From positions 48,742-112,741 of the forward strand of contig CAXKVR010000074.1 in the NCBI GenBank assembly GCA_964058845.1: 64,000 nucleotides of DNA, written 5' to 3'. Below are positions 33,231 to 43,999 of the stretch, in pieces. The notes under the pieces were generated by a model. That model was not told the DNA's origin. It worked only from the letters and a program-made list of their open reading frames with translations, and ran no database searches. The position numbers were made by a program, and so were the translations under genes. Each line of letters starts with the position of its first letter. Position 1 is the first letter of the stretch. The DNA is from Carex sylvatica. Its lineage: Eukaryota; Streptophyta; Magnoliopsida; Poales; Cyperaceae.

Positions 33231-35128
33231 ATCAGAGTTAGCGGTCTTGTAGGCTGTTCTGAATTGAAACAAAATTTGGATTTCAAGTTAGCTTTATTTC
33301 AAATTTGGAATGTTCTGGATGATGTAGAATTTGTGCAATTTGAGATGAAAATGACTGTTAGACCAAATTCTAGAGAAAACAAAAGAACAATCAGTATTTA
33401 TTTGTGCTTATAGGATAATTTTGTCAATTTATACCAATTTGCGTATTCTCAACATAATTCTTATTCTATAATATTTTTCTTTGCAGGATCCAAAGGGCTT
33501 ACAGATGCGGCATCATTCTTGCCTTCTGTACCGGTGAATTATTAGTCCTATTTAATCAATCTGAATTTTGACTCATTTCATTAATCATATTTATTTTTTG
33601 CATCAGACAGTGCATAAAAAAGACTAGCGTGAAGGCTCACAACTATTCAAACTTGCTGCGTTGGTGGTGCTCGGAATTTTTAGATAATTTACTCCTTAAA
33701 TCGAGCCTAACAGTTATCGGTACCATTTCTGGTACAGACCAGTTGGTACTGGTACGAACCAGTTTGTAATGCTACAACCAATTGGTGCTCATTGGAATTG
33801 ATACTAAGGCGCAATTGGTACATGTTAATATGTACTTATTGCTCACTAATATTAATTTGTTCTTATTGCAGGCGCAATTGGTACATGTTAATCGTTGGAA
33901 TTGATACTAAGGCGTAAGTGATATCGCCTCATATGAACTGGTTGCTAATTAAAAAAATATAAGTGAGTATGATATTGAAACTTAAATTTGTTCTCAAACA
34001 CCAAATCGAAGTATGTGTCAGTTGTGTTTCTGGAATGCATCAGGATAGCATGGGTGTTGTTCCCATATCTGATGTTGTATGAATCTTACCATAGTTAAAT
34101 GTTAATGAATGCCAATTTATGCCAATTTGCCAAAAAAAATATGTAAAATTTTGTTTTTTAAATATTTTTGGTGAATGACTCTTATCCGTTCAATCTAAAT
34201 TTTAGGCAAATATAATTAGTTATTGATTTTATTGACTAAATTACTTAATTTTATTTAAATGTAATTATGTAAACTATATTATAATGTAATGAGCCTTCTT
34301 AATGTAATTGCATAGCAACAATGATAGAAGGGTATTTAGGTCATTACATACTACATAATATATTTTATTCATATTAAGTCTTCATTCTTAATCCTCTTAC
34401 TTCATCGAACAAGTGCTCCTTAGCAAGAATTAAAATCTTAATCCTTGACCCCCTAAGGAGAGTTGCTGAACACTCCCAAAAAGATTTGAAAAAATATATG
34501 TATAGTGTCTTAAATTAAGAAGTCACAAAATGAATAGTGTAGATTTAGATGAATAATAGTTTATCTTTTTCTTTAAAGAGATTTAATGATTACGGAATTT
34601 GGGATATGGAAATAATTGTGTCAATAGTAAAATTTAAGTTAATTTCATGATCATAGTAAAACTAAATCGTACGTGCTAATGTTTAAAAGACGTCACACCA
34701 TTATTATGCTCGCAGTCTTGTGAAATCTAGTATATCAAATTGGTTATGTTTCTTTCTTGTAACAATAAAAAAGAGTTGGTTATGTTGTTTGTGCATTGGC
34801 TACGTACCTATAACGAAGATATCTTGGCTTTGTATTTTATCTCAATATCAATATCAAGCTCTAATTAACTTTATTATGCAATAATTATTAGAACACGACA
34901 TCACATACAACTTGATTAATTTAGAAAAATTCCAAAGTCAAATTGAAAACTATATGAAAACATAATCGCATCACAATATCATGTGTTATAATTTTTATAC
35001 ATGAAAATCATACAGTACTATTATCGTAGTAAGTATTTTTAATTAACTTAGAAAAAAATTATACAATAGTACTTGAGGATGCAATTTTGCAGAATAAAGA
35101 TAAAGAGAAACTTTTTAAAGTACATTAG
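33231..35128. other. Gene-free stretch with a scrambled small duplication
   Basis: No gene recognised. At 33794-33914, GGAATTGATACTAAGGCG and GCGCAATTGGTACATGTTAA each occur twice in a rearranged order. A degenerate PIF-like end may lie at 34421-34433 (TCGAACAAGTGCTCC), a candidate right end for the Harbinger relic; this is weak. Confidence 0.4.
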
Positions 35129-35138
35129 GAGTTGAAAG

Positions 35139-35563
35139 GAGGTTGGCTACTATGCTTATATAAGTATATCTCTACATATGCTTATAACTCATTTTTGTAT
35201 TTTCAATGTCCAAATGGTCGATCTAAACCATTAGATGTGATCTCTATATTGAAATGTGTTTGGAGGCCAAATTTTATATTTTTCTGAATTTGTTTACTAT
35301 TTATTAAGCCACTTTGAAAATTGCTGATCCAACGGTGGCTTCTGATTTTACTGTTTTGTTAAGTCAGCGTTGGATCCGCGATTTTCAAAGTGGCTTAATA
35401 AATAGTAAAAAAATTCAGAAAAATGTAAAATTTGGTCTCCAAGCACATTTCAATATAGAGATCACATCTAACAGTTCAGATCGACCATTTGAATATTAAA
35501 AACACAAAAATGAGTTATAAGTATATGTGGGAATATGCTTATATAAGCATAGTAGCCAACCTC
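35139..35563. mobile_element. Foldback MITE, tip type GAGGTTGGCTACTATGC, exact 10-bp TSD
   Basis: A 425-bp hairpin between GAGGTTGGCTACTATGC and its complement. Direct repeat GAGTTGAAAG at 35129-35138 and 35564-35573 is exact. The stem includes TTCAGATCGACCATTTG and a centre around GATCCAACGGTGGCTTC. It is a near twin of 40165-40589. The 61-aa ORF is a by-product of the hairpin. Confidence 0.9.
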
Positions 35564-35795
35564 GAGTTGAAAGTACATATATTAAAGATATCAAGCATAG
35601 AATTTCATTTTATATATTCATACAATCATTGCTTTAATAAAGCATAAATATATTCAATACAATTAAGACAAAGCAAATACAAACTCAACGATCGTCTATC
35701 CACATTATTTCCTAAATTTTCTCAAAATACCATCCAATTAATATAGGCTGCAATTCCGACAGATTCATCATTATCTTCATGATGAGGTGTTAAAT

Positions 35796-36003
35796 TTATT
35801 TTCGAGAAGGACCACTATCGCAGCCATGCAAGCAATTGCATCCATTAGCCACACATTGGCCATTGGAGGAAGCACCAAATTCTCTTTGACATTCTTCTTG
35901 ACACTGCCAGGATACGCATGGTATGATATCATTTTCATGCCAGTTGCACCTGTTTCTTTTGGGCCTTGACACAAAATGTAGTCTCGAGCGTGCATTTGTT
36001 GGT
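35796..36003 (-). pseudogene. Defensin-like (CS-alpha-beta) exon without a convincing signal-peptide exon
   Basis: Minus-strand exon opening at an acceptor TTAG (36005-36004) and ending with TAA at 35796-35798. It encodes a basic segment, then eight Cys spaced C-x9-C-x4-C-x3-C-x11-C-x4-C-x-C-x3-C. The CxxxC...CxC arrangement is the signature of secreted plant defensin-like peptides. Such genes normally have a first exon for the signal peptide. The only candidate just upstream is a short hydrophobic ATG reading (about 36097-36060) whose splice phase does not fit and whose implied intron is only ~55 bp. Transposon debris begins at about 36200. Either exon 1 was lost or a small indel broke it. 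The cysteine pattern could be chance, but eight in register is unlikely. Confidence 0.5.
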
Positions 36004-36369
36004 CCTAATTTTTTGTCATACGAAAAATAAAAGAAGCAACAATAACTGAATAATTTACCAAGTACAATAAAAACCAACTAATATAAGTAACCGCATTAAT
36101 TATAAAACAAGAGAGATGTCAATTTTAAAATATGGTCATCAAACGTAGTGACCTTAAAAATTTAGAGCAACATGAAGTGATACAAATCATTCTATAATCG
36201 AGGTGCAAATGGATCGGATAGTGGTAAAACCATATTCGTATCCGTTTTTTTCTTCAGATACTGATACGGATCGGATATTTGACGGATGTGTATGAATACG
36301 GATCGGATATCAAATATCTATATATATATAAATATTTTTCAATATATATTAAATTATATGGTATATAAA

Positions 36370-36730
36370 GTAGTGGAAAAACTGGAATCAGGATCGGCCT
36401 ATCTGGGTCGGCTATATGAAACAACCGATACTAATACCTATCTGGATTGGTTTTATTAATAAAATCGATCCTAAAAACTAATCAGATCGGGTCTTTTGGT
36501 CAATCGATCCTAATTTATGAACTTTTAGGATCGGTTCTTACTAAAAATCGATCCTGATAGTATCAGGATCGATTCTAACAAACAACTGATCCTAATTAGC
36601 ATATATTAGGATCGGTTGTTTATAAAAAAAAAAAAACCGATCCTAATACTTTTTTTTTAATGTTGGTTCTGCAAAAAAAAAAAAAAATTTAGGATCGGTT
36701 GTTTGAAACAACCAATCCTAATAGTACTAT
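36370..36730. mobile_element. CACTA-like terminal fragment with a GGATCGGTT motif array
   Basis: Starts TAGTGGAAAAACTGG, close to the plant CACTA terminus CACTAGTGGAAAAACTGG minus its first bases. It continues with about 14 copies of TAGGATCGGTT or its complement AACCGATCCTA in both orientations up to about 36720. Arrays of a 10-12-bp motif just inside the terminus are characteristic of CACTA elements. No right terminus or transposase was found, so this is probably a truncated end. Confidence 0.6.
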
Positions 36731-37925
36731 TAATTTCAAAAAAAAAAAGTTCAAAATTTCGTACTTATAATTCTCTAAAAATTATTAATTAATCTTTAAA
36801 ATAAAGTAAAAATTTCCTACTTGCTTAATTGAATACATAGAAAAAATAAATTATGAAATTTCTCTTATAAAATGAGGGTACAAGAACATTGATCATTTAA
36901 AAATGAATATATGCATGATTAAATTGCCAATAAGAAAATAAGATTCTAAATAACACATATCAACTGTTTGCTGCTAATTAGTTCAAATTCTGCATCTCAT
37001 AAGCAAAGAAATACTAATATAGTTCATAACACATCTAAAAATAAATAAAAATCACATACCTATGTTACATAAGTTTCTTAAGGAAATGAAGTCTCCAAAT
37101 AGTCTAATTTTGATTGTTTCATCATCATACCATCATGAAAATTAATGAGGTCATGAAACACGTTCTTGTTAATATATACAAATTTTTTGTTTAACGAAAT
37201 AAAAAAATATTGCAAGTACAAACATCTCAATCAAGCATTAAATTTTTTTTATAAGAATGACAACTATAAAGCCTAATTAATCATATAATTAATTTAAGTA
37301 ATAAAATGCACAAAAGACTATCAAACTTATCAAGTGTTATCAGGATAAACGAGGAATTTTAATAATCATTTTATCCATTACCTTGATTCCATTTTTCTTT
37401 GTTTTCTGGGTAACAAGATTTGATTTCAAAATCCAAATGTAACATATCTTCATTCAATAAAATAAATAAGGACTTGATCGTTATTTTTACTAAAAAAAAA
37501 ATTCAATTTGTCAATCATCATTATTTGGATAAAATTAGATAACCTTCTTAAGTCAAAAATTAATTTGTCAATCAATTTGTTCATTATTATCAAGATGGTT
37601 GTTTAAACTTATTATCTGTTTGTGTTACATCTTTCTATGCTTCCTTATATCTGTTTATTGTTCTGAAAAATGAAAAATAAACATGCTATTTAAATTTTTT
37701 AATTAAGTTGGAATGCTTCTGGCTGATCAAATTAACAACTCCGTTAATATTTTTTGGCCTCTATAATTTAAGAGAAATCTAAATTAAACTAATGATCCAC
37801 ATAATTAGAGTTGGATTTCTCAAATTTGAATAACAGAGATAATGAAGTATATATGCACTCAAATTAGAACATTTGGATTTTAGATTTTATAATATTGTAA
37901 AACATAAAATAATATTAAAAAAAAT
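36731..37925. other. AT-rich gene-free stretch
   Basis: No gene or bounded repeat recognised. Confidence 0.4.
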
Positions 37926-38015
37926 GAGTAGAACTAGGGTGTTCTTAAGTTCATCAAGTTCCTTGGTGAATTCAAGTCTAAAATTTGTCAAATCGATTTC
38001 AAATGACGGCTATGT
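37926..38015. mobile_element. Fragment of the GAGTAGAACTAGGG foldback family
   Basis: GAGTAGAACTAGGGTGTTC at 37926 and the next ~85 bases match the left arm of 39237-39649 (TCATCAAG, TTCCTTGGTGAA, ATCGATTTCAAATGACG), then similarity ends. There is no right arm: a one-armed remnant. Confidence 0.75.
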
Positions 38016-38492
38016 GCAATTCAACTGTAAAAAAACTGAATAAATGACTAATTATACCCAAAAAGACAAAAAAAAAAGGGTGATGTATAATGAATTTAAA
38101 TTATGGAGGTGTTCTATTTTGTTATACAATTATGGCTAAAAATTTCCTTTTGATGTAATTGCATGCTAAGAATGTATCGAAATTATATATGTAAAACATA
38201 AACTTTGATTTCTCTATATAATATTCATAGAATTTTGATATTATGTATGTAAATTTAATTTATTCGAATCAGACTTATCACATATATAGTATATGTGTAA
38301 TTATTAATTTATAGTAAAAAAATGTTAGATTCCATGAGAATTTGTTTCTTTTGGGATGTACCTATTACTCAATTCTCTGCCATCACCCCTCCAGCCGATT
38401 TCCTCTCTCTACACATGAATCTATATCCTATATGGTAACACATTGAGGAGAATACTCCTACTTGACAAAAATCACAGAGGTGTCTATTTTAA

Positions 38493-38897
38493 GAGAGGGT
38501 TCAAATGCACCATAATTTTTGTGCTTTAATATACTTCACATCTTTTATCTCTGTTTTTAAAATCCAAACAGTCGATCCGAACCACTCAAAATAATTTTCA
38601 AAATAAAATATGTTTGGAAACCAAATTTTATATTTGTTAGAATTTTTTTACCATTTTTTTAGATAGATACAAAATCACTGTTTAAAGGAGATTATGGACC
38701 ATCCGATAAAGTGATATTGAACCTATGTAAAAGGATAGTAAAAAAAGAATCTAAAAAATATAAAATTTGGTTCCAAGAATATTTTATTATAAAGATTATG
38801 TTAAGCAGTTCGAATTGATTGTTCAGACTTTAAAAACAGAAATAAAAGATGTGGAACATATTGAAGTACAAAATTACGGTGCATTTAAATCCTCCTC
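38493..38897. mobile_element. Foldback MITE, tip type GAGGAGGGTTCAAATGCACC, exact 9-bp TSD
   Basis: A 405-bp hairpin starting GAGAGGGTTCAAATGCACC and ending GGTGCATTTAAATCCTCCTC. Direct repeat CTATTTTAA at 38484-38492 and 38898-38906 is exact. Relatives are at 40613 and 41042. Confidence 0.9.
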
Positions 38898-38979
38898 CTA
38901 TTTTAAATAGGGGATGTCCATTTAGAAATTTGTGTCAAATTAAAAGGAATGACTCAGTTGGTATTGCACTGGATTTGAA

Positions 38980-39227
38980 TTCTCTCTAGAGAGCGTTTCC
39001 TCTCAGTCAGCCCACACATTCCTCAGTTTCAATACCTGCCTCTACTTCAAACCGTGATCGGCCCATTAATTTCTCCCAGCGCCGACCTCTCCAGTGCAAC
39101 ACTGCACAACCCAGCCCACATGATGCATTCTCTCTTCCACAGGCCGCAAGCCCTCCCGCACGGCCCATATCATAAGTTCAAGAAAATCCTTAACAGGCCG
39201 AAGTAACTTTCTATGAAATAGTTGATT
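38980..39227. other. Short GC-richer patch of unknown origin
   Basis: Sequence around 38990-39200 (GCGCCGACCTCTCCAGTGC, CGCACGGCCCATATC) is clearly richer in GC than its surroundings but has no long ORF or recognised family. It may be a captured or relic gene piece. Confidence 0.35.
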
Positions 39228-39236
39228 CTAACACTG

Positions 39237-39649
39237 GAGTAGAACTAGGGTGTTCTTAAGCTCACCAAAGTGTTTCGTGAACTTAATTTCAAAATCTATC
39301 AAATTGGTTTTCAAATGACGAATTCGAACCGTTAGAACCCACTTACCTTACGGGTGATGCGTCCACATGTAAAAATTTTAAACATTTGAATTAATTTAGT
39401 ATAAAGTCAATCGGTCAAAATTAGAAGGTTAATAAATTAATTTTAGTGCATTCATTTTTTTAACGTCTTTTGACCGCTTGACTTTATATTAAATTAATTT
39501 GAATGTTTAAAATTTTCACATGTAAACGCATCACTCGTAAGATAGGCAGATTTCAACGGTTCGAAATTGTCATTTGAAATCGATTTGATGAGTTTTGAAG
39601 TTAAGTCACCAGACACCTTGGTGAGCTTAATAACACCCGAGTTCTACTC
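39237..39649. mobile_element. Foldback MITE, tip type GAGTAGAACTAGGG, exact 9-bp TSD
   Basis: A 413-bp hairpin from GAGTAGAACTAGGGTGTTC to GAGTTCTACTC. Direct repeat CTAACACTG at 39228-39236 and 39650-39658 is exact. The stem contains ATTCGAACCGTTAGAACCC and a central TTTTGACCGCTTGACTTTA. It lies inside the left end of the next element (39655-39849). Confidence 0.92.
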
Positions 39650-39654
39650 CTAAC

Positions 39655-39849
39655 ACTGAATTCTTATCGTCTGAGATATCTCAAATTTTGAGTTAATCTA
39701 AAGCCTGGCCGAACTTTTTCAATGCCTAATTCGAAATGCACGGAATTAGTAAATTATGCTTTGAAATTCGTGGAGAATGTATTTGAACGGTCAAGATTTT
39801 CCTCAAATCCACTCAAAGTTTGAGATATCTCAGAAGATGCGAATTCAGT
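39655..39849. repeat. MITE-like inverted repeat, GAGATATCTCA family
   Basis: Left arm ACTGAATTCTTATCG plus TCTGAGATATCTCAAATTTT pairs with a right arm TTTGAGATATCTCAGAAG plus ATGCGAATTCAGT. Same family as 10607-10783. The left tip overlaps the target duplication of the foldback MITE before it, so that MITE inserted at this element's edge. Confidence 0.75.
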
Positions 39850-40164
39850 AGAACTGGGCTAATTGGGTGTATGATTGCCATTCTGCCTCTGGTCCATTAT
39901 TTTTATGGATATTTAACACTAGAATCAGTCTTGATACAGATTAAAAATTCGCAGAACCGACATGAAACCTTCCAAAAAAGAAAAGCATTTGGGCAATTTT
40001 CTCAATATATAGTTATATACTTTTTTTTTTTTTTTACAAATTATGAAAAAAAATCACTACAGTTTTAATGGCAAAATATGTTTTCCTTGTTGAGTTGTTG
40101 TAATTCATTTGGACATGTCTTTATTTTTAATACATAAATATTTGTAGCTATATATATAGAGAGA

Positions 40165-40589
40165 GAGGTTGGCTACTATGCTTATATAAGCATATCTCCA
40201 CATATGCTTATAACTCATTTTTGTGTTTCCAATGTTTAAATGGTCGATCTGAACCGTTAGATGTGATCTCTATATTGAAATGTGTTTGGAGACTAAATTT
40301 TATATTTTTATGAATCTTTTTACTATTTATTAAGCCATTTTGAAAATTGCTGATCCAACGGTGGCTTAACAAAACAGTAAAATCAGAAGCCACCGTTGGA
40401 TCAGATATTTTCAAATTGGCTTAATAAATAGTAAACAAATTCAGAAAAATGTAAAATTTGGTCTCCAAGCACATTTCAATATAGCGATCACATCTAACGG
40501 TTCAGATCGACCATTTGGACATTGGAAACACAAAAATGAGTTATAAGCATATGTGAGGATATGTTTATATAAGCATAGTAGCCAACCTC
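40165..40589. mobile_element. Foldback MITE, tip type GAGGTTGGCTACTATGC
   Basis: A 425-bp hairpin, same length and near-identical sequence to 35139-35563. It is bordered by (TA)n(GA)n on the left and (CT)n(TA)n on the right, which are themselves complementary, so the exact ends and target duplication are ambiguous. Confidence 0.85.
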
Positions 40590-40612
40590 TCTCTCTCTCT
40601 ATATATATATAT

Positions 40613-41027
40613 GAGGAGGGTTAAAATGCACCCAAATTTTTGTGCACCCAAATGCATCCTATCTTTTATCTCTGTTTTCAAAGTCAAAACAGTTAATTCG
40701 AACCGTTAGATGCGATCTATATATTAAGATGTGCTTGGTGATCAAATTTTATATTTTTTGGAATTTTTTTACTATTTTTTTAGATTTATTGAAAATTGCT
40801 GTTTTTTTATGGTCCAGATTTGCTAAAAACAGCGATTTTCAATAAATCTAAAAAAATAGTAAACAAATTCCAAAAAATATAAAATTTGATCACCAAGCAC
40901 ATCTTAATATATAGATCGCATCTAACGGTTCGGATTGACTATTCGGACTTTGAAAATGGAGAAAAATGATTTGAAAGATATGGTGCATTTGGGTGCACAA
41001 AAATTTGGATGCATTTGGACCCTCCTC
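40613..41027. mobile_element. Foldback MITE, tip type GAGGAGGGTTAAAATGCACC
   Basis: A 415-bp hairpin from GAGGAGGGTTAAAATGCACC to GGACCCTCCTC. The stem includes TTCGAACCGTTAGATGCGAT and a centre pairing AGATTTATTGAAAATTGCTG with its complement. It is bounded by TA repeats on both sides. Confidence 0.85.
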
Positions 41028-41041
41028 TGTATATATATATA

Positions 41042-41438
41042 AGGAGGGTTCAAATGCACCCAAATGCACTCTATTTTTCATATTTTTTATCTTCGTTTTC
41101 AAAGTCAAAACAGTCAATCCGAACCGTTAGATGCGATCTATATATTAAGATGTGCTTGGAGACAAAATTTTACATTTTTTGAAATTTTTTTACTATTTAT
41201 TAATCCCCTTTGAAAATCGCTGATCCAATGGTCCAGAAAATGTAAAATCAGCGATTTTCAAAGTGGCTTAATAAATAGTAAAAAAAATGTAAAATTTGGT
41301 CTCCAAGTACATCTTATAGATCACATCTAACGGTTCGGATTGACTATTCAGACTTTAAAAACGGAAAAAAAAAAAAAAAAATTTGAAAGATAGGATGCAT
41401 TTGGGTGCACAAAAATTTGGGTGCATTTGAACCCTCCT
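41042..41438. mobile_element. Second foldback MITE of the same type, directly adjacent
   Basis: AGGAGGGTTCAAATGCACC opens and GGTGCATTTGAACCCTCCT closes a ~397-bp hairpin, only 14 bases of TA-rich sequence after the previous one. TA runs also follow it (41441-41458). Confidence 0.85.
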
Positions 41439-41459
41439 CTATATATATATATATATAGC

Positions 41460-42202
41460 TGTAGTCTAATTAGATTACCTTGACTTAAGATTGCTTGATT
41501 AAATAATTACTAGTACTGTGCTTTGCAACGGAAACGCATTATAAAATAACAAAAAAATTCATATAAAATGATATAGTTTTATTAAAAAAAAATTAAGATT
41601 AAATAATAAATAATATTTCTTAAATAACATAGTAAATGACTCATGTACATGTAAATCCTATTAATTTCTTAAATGACATATATGTTTTTTTATTTTGTTT
41701 TGACATATTTTCATTAAAAAAAAATTCATACGAAATGACATATCCAATGACAAATTTCATTCTTTAAATGATATAAAAAATTAAAAAATAAAGATTTTAA
41801 TATAAATAGCGAATCAGGACATCTACGTGTTTAATATAAAAATGAAGATTTTAATGAAAGATTAGAAATATGATATCAATTCGATTCAGAATTTCTCATG
41901 TAGAGGTCGTGAATTCCTTGAAAATTAATTAGCTTGACGGTCATACTAAAATGAAATCCAGATCCAATCCCAGTATTAACTGCTGATTTAAATGTACTAA
42001 ACAACATTCCATCTGGAGCAAATCTTTGAGATATGGTGTAACGGATTCTAGTTATTCGGATCAACTTTTTTGAAATTTGAACATCTGTTTCAAACAGAGA
42101 TTCATAAATCATTTTGATTTGGACTTTGAATTATAATATATATCAAAAAAAATAACTAAAAACCAATTACTCAATTATATCTGCTCATGTTTCATCTTTA
42201 TT
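41460..42202. other. AT-rich gene-free stretch
   Basis: No gene recognised. Confidence 0.4.
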
Positions 42203-42211
42203 AAGATTTAT

Positions 42212-42621
42212 GAGTAAGGCTTAGGTGTTGTGGATAGCATAAGGTCTTCTGTACTACGGGCTCAAAAATCTATCGTATAAACTTCAAACTTTGATCTAAG
42301 TAGCTTAGTAAATTGGTCATATAATGAATTTGTAGAATACCAATTTTTATTATTATTTTTTTATATAATTTATGAAAGATGGCAAAAAATGGTTTAAAAA
42401 TAAAAGAGAATTTCCAATGTTTTAGGCTATTTTTGACTATCTTTCATAAATCATAAAAAATTATAAAAAAAATCCAAAAATAGTAAAAATTGGTATTCTA
42501 CAAATTTATTATATAACCAATTTACTGAGTTACTTTGATCGAAGTTTGAAGTTTATATGATAGGCTTTCGAGACCGTAGCACGGAAAGTCTTATGCTATT
42601 TATAGCACCTAAGCCTTACTC
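42212..42621. mobile_element. Foldback MITE, tip type GAGTAAGGCTTAGGTG, exact 9-bp TSD
   Basis: A 410-bp hairpin between GAGTAAGGCTTAGGTG and CACCTAAGCCTTACTC. Direct repeat AAGATTTAT at 42203-42211 and 42622-42630 is exact. The inner stem (AACTTCAAACTTTGATC, GTAGAATACCAATTTTTA) differs most from the other tip types. Confidence 0.92.
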
Positions 42622-42698
42622 AAGATTTATGATACTTGATACATTTTTTTGCTAAATAATTAGTGATCAAATTTTATCGTTAATATATAACTTTTAAT

Positions 42699-43057
42699 GA
42701 GTGAGCCTATGGTACTAGGCATAGCGCGGACTAGTCCGTACTATTGATCAATATTTTTATTTTTAAAGTCTAAACAATCGATTTGAATCATTCAGCATGA
42801 TCACCATATGAAAATGTACTTGTAGATCAAATTTTATATTTTTTACAATTTTATTTACTATTATTTTAGATATGTAGAAAGATTTTCTACCTATTCAAAA
42901 GTAGTAAAAAAATTCTAAAAATGTAAAATTTAGTCCACAAATATATTTTTACGGGGAGATCATGTTGAGCAGTTCATATCGACAGCTTGCATTTTGAAAA
43001 TAAAAATATTAATCTATAGTATGGCATGGCGTAATTCATAATGCCATTGCCTTACTC
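42699..43057. mobile_element. Foldback MITE, tip type GAGTGAGCCTATGG
   Basis: A 359-bp hairpin whose left arm GAGTGAGCCTATGGTACTAG matches 16341. Flanks ACTTTTAAT (42690-42698) and ATTTTTAAC (43058-43066) match at 7 of 9, consistent with an older 9-bp duplication. Confidence 0.8.
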
Positions 43058-43066
43058 ATTTTTAAC

Positions 43067-43806
43067 TAATCAATTTGTTATGAAGCATATTATGTAGTTA
43101 ACTTTTACAAATGTATAATAATGTGTGTGTTTGTGTGTTTTTATATAAAATTAGTGATAATTTTATTTAAATATTCGAACTATATTCATACTTGCATCAA
43201 TATTTGTTTAATATTCAATATCATGTATTCATATTTTTAATTCAATATCTAATTTAAAATTATTAATATTTATATTTGTATCCGAAAATTAAAAATACAC
43301 CCTACTTTGGCATGTGAGAGAGCCCAACAATTCAACGGAAGCGAATATGCACCAACTAATTACAACATGCATCTACCCTGCTCACGCAAAGTAGGTTCAC
43401 TTCAGACAACACGGTTCGTTGTAACGAATAGTCGCTATTTGCAAATGATATTGGAAGGCATGGCAAGGGACCATTAATTCTTCCATTATTCCATTATGTC
43501 AAAAAGTTTTATGTCCGTTTGCTCCACCAACCAGTTCATAAATGAGCTCACAAAAGTTGCAAAATATTCACTCATGTAATTAAAAAAGTACTGTTTGCAA
43601 AGATCATTATATGATCTCATGAGGTATATATATAGAAATATGTCCTAGTCAGTGACAATAAATGACTAGATGCATGTCTAGATGTACAATTACTGTTGAG
43701 AACAATTAAAAAAAAATTATATAAAACAAGTAAATTATTTTGGAGGTACTAACTTAAATTTGCACGTAGCATACTTTATATGTTGCTTTGTTTGGGCTCA
43801 CATTTA
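43067..43806. other. Gene-free stretch
   Basis: No gene recognised; moderately less AT-rich near 43300-43450 without an ORF. Confidence 0.4.
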
Positions 43807-43814
43807 GTTGAACT

Positions 43815-43999
43815 CAGTGTTGTAAAAAACGTTTGTTTAGGTCGATTAATCAGCTTATTAGTAGTTGACAGTGATCAAATTGTCATGAATTTTTTTGACT
43901 AATTAATCGATTATTTTCGAGTATGGCCGATTATATCCGATTAATCGCTTAGTGGTACCCTGTTCGTCCTGCGACCACATAATGTTATTTACAACACTG
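43815..43999. mobile_element. 185-bp hAT MITE, exact 8-bp TSD
   Basis: TSD GTTGAACT at 43807-43814 and 44000-44007 is exact. Termini CAGTGTTGTAAA and TTTACAACACTG are the classic hAT type. Confidence 0.92.

Noticed and set aside
30404..34433. Full-length Harbinger element bounded by GGGGGCGTTTGGTTCG and a degenerate right end
   Set aside because: The right end is too diverged and the 3-bp target duplication does not match cleanly (TAA versus TTA), so bounds were not annotated.
38980..39227. Captured gene fragment in a GC-richer patch
   Set aside because: No reading frame or splice structure supports any protein family.
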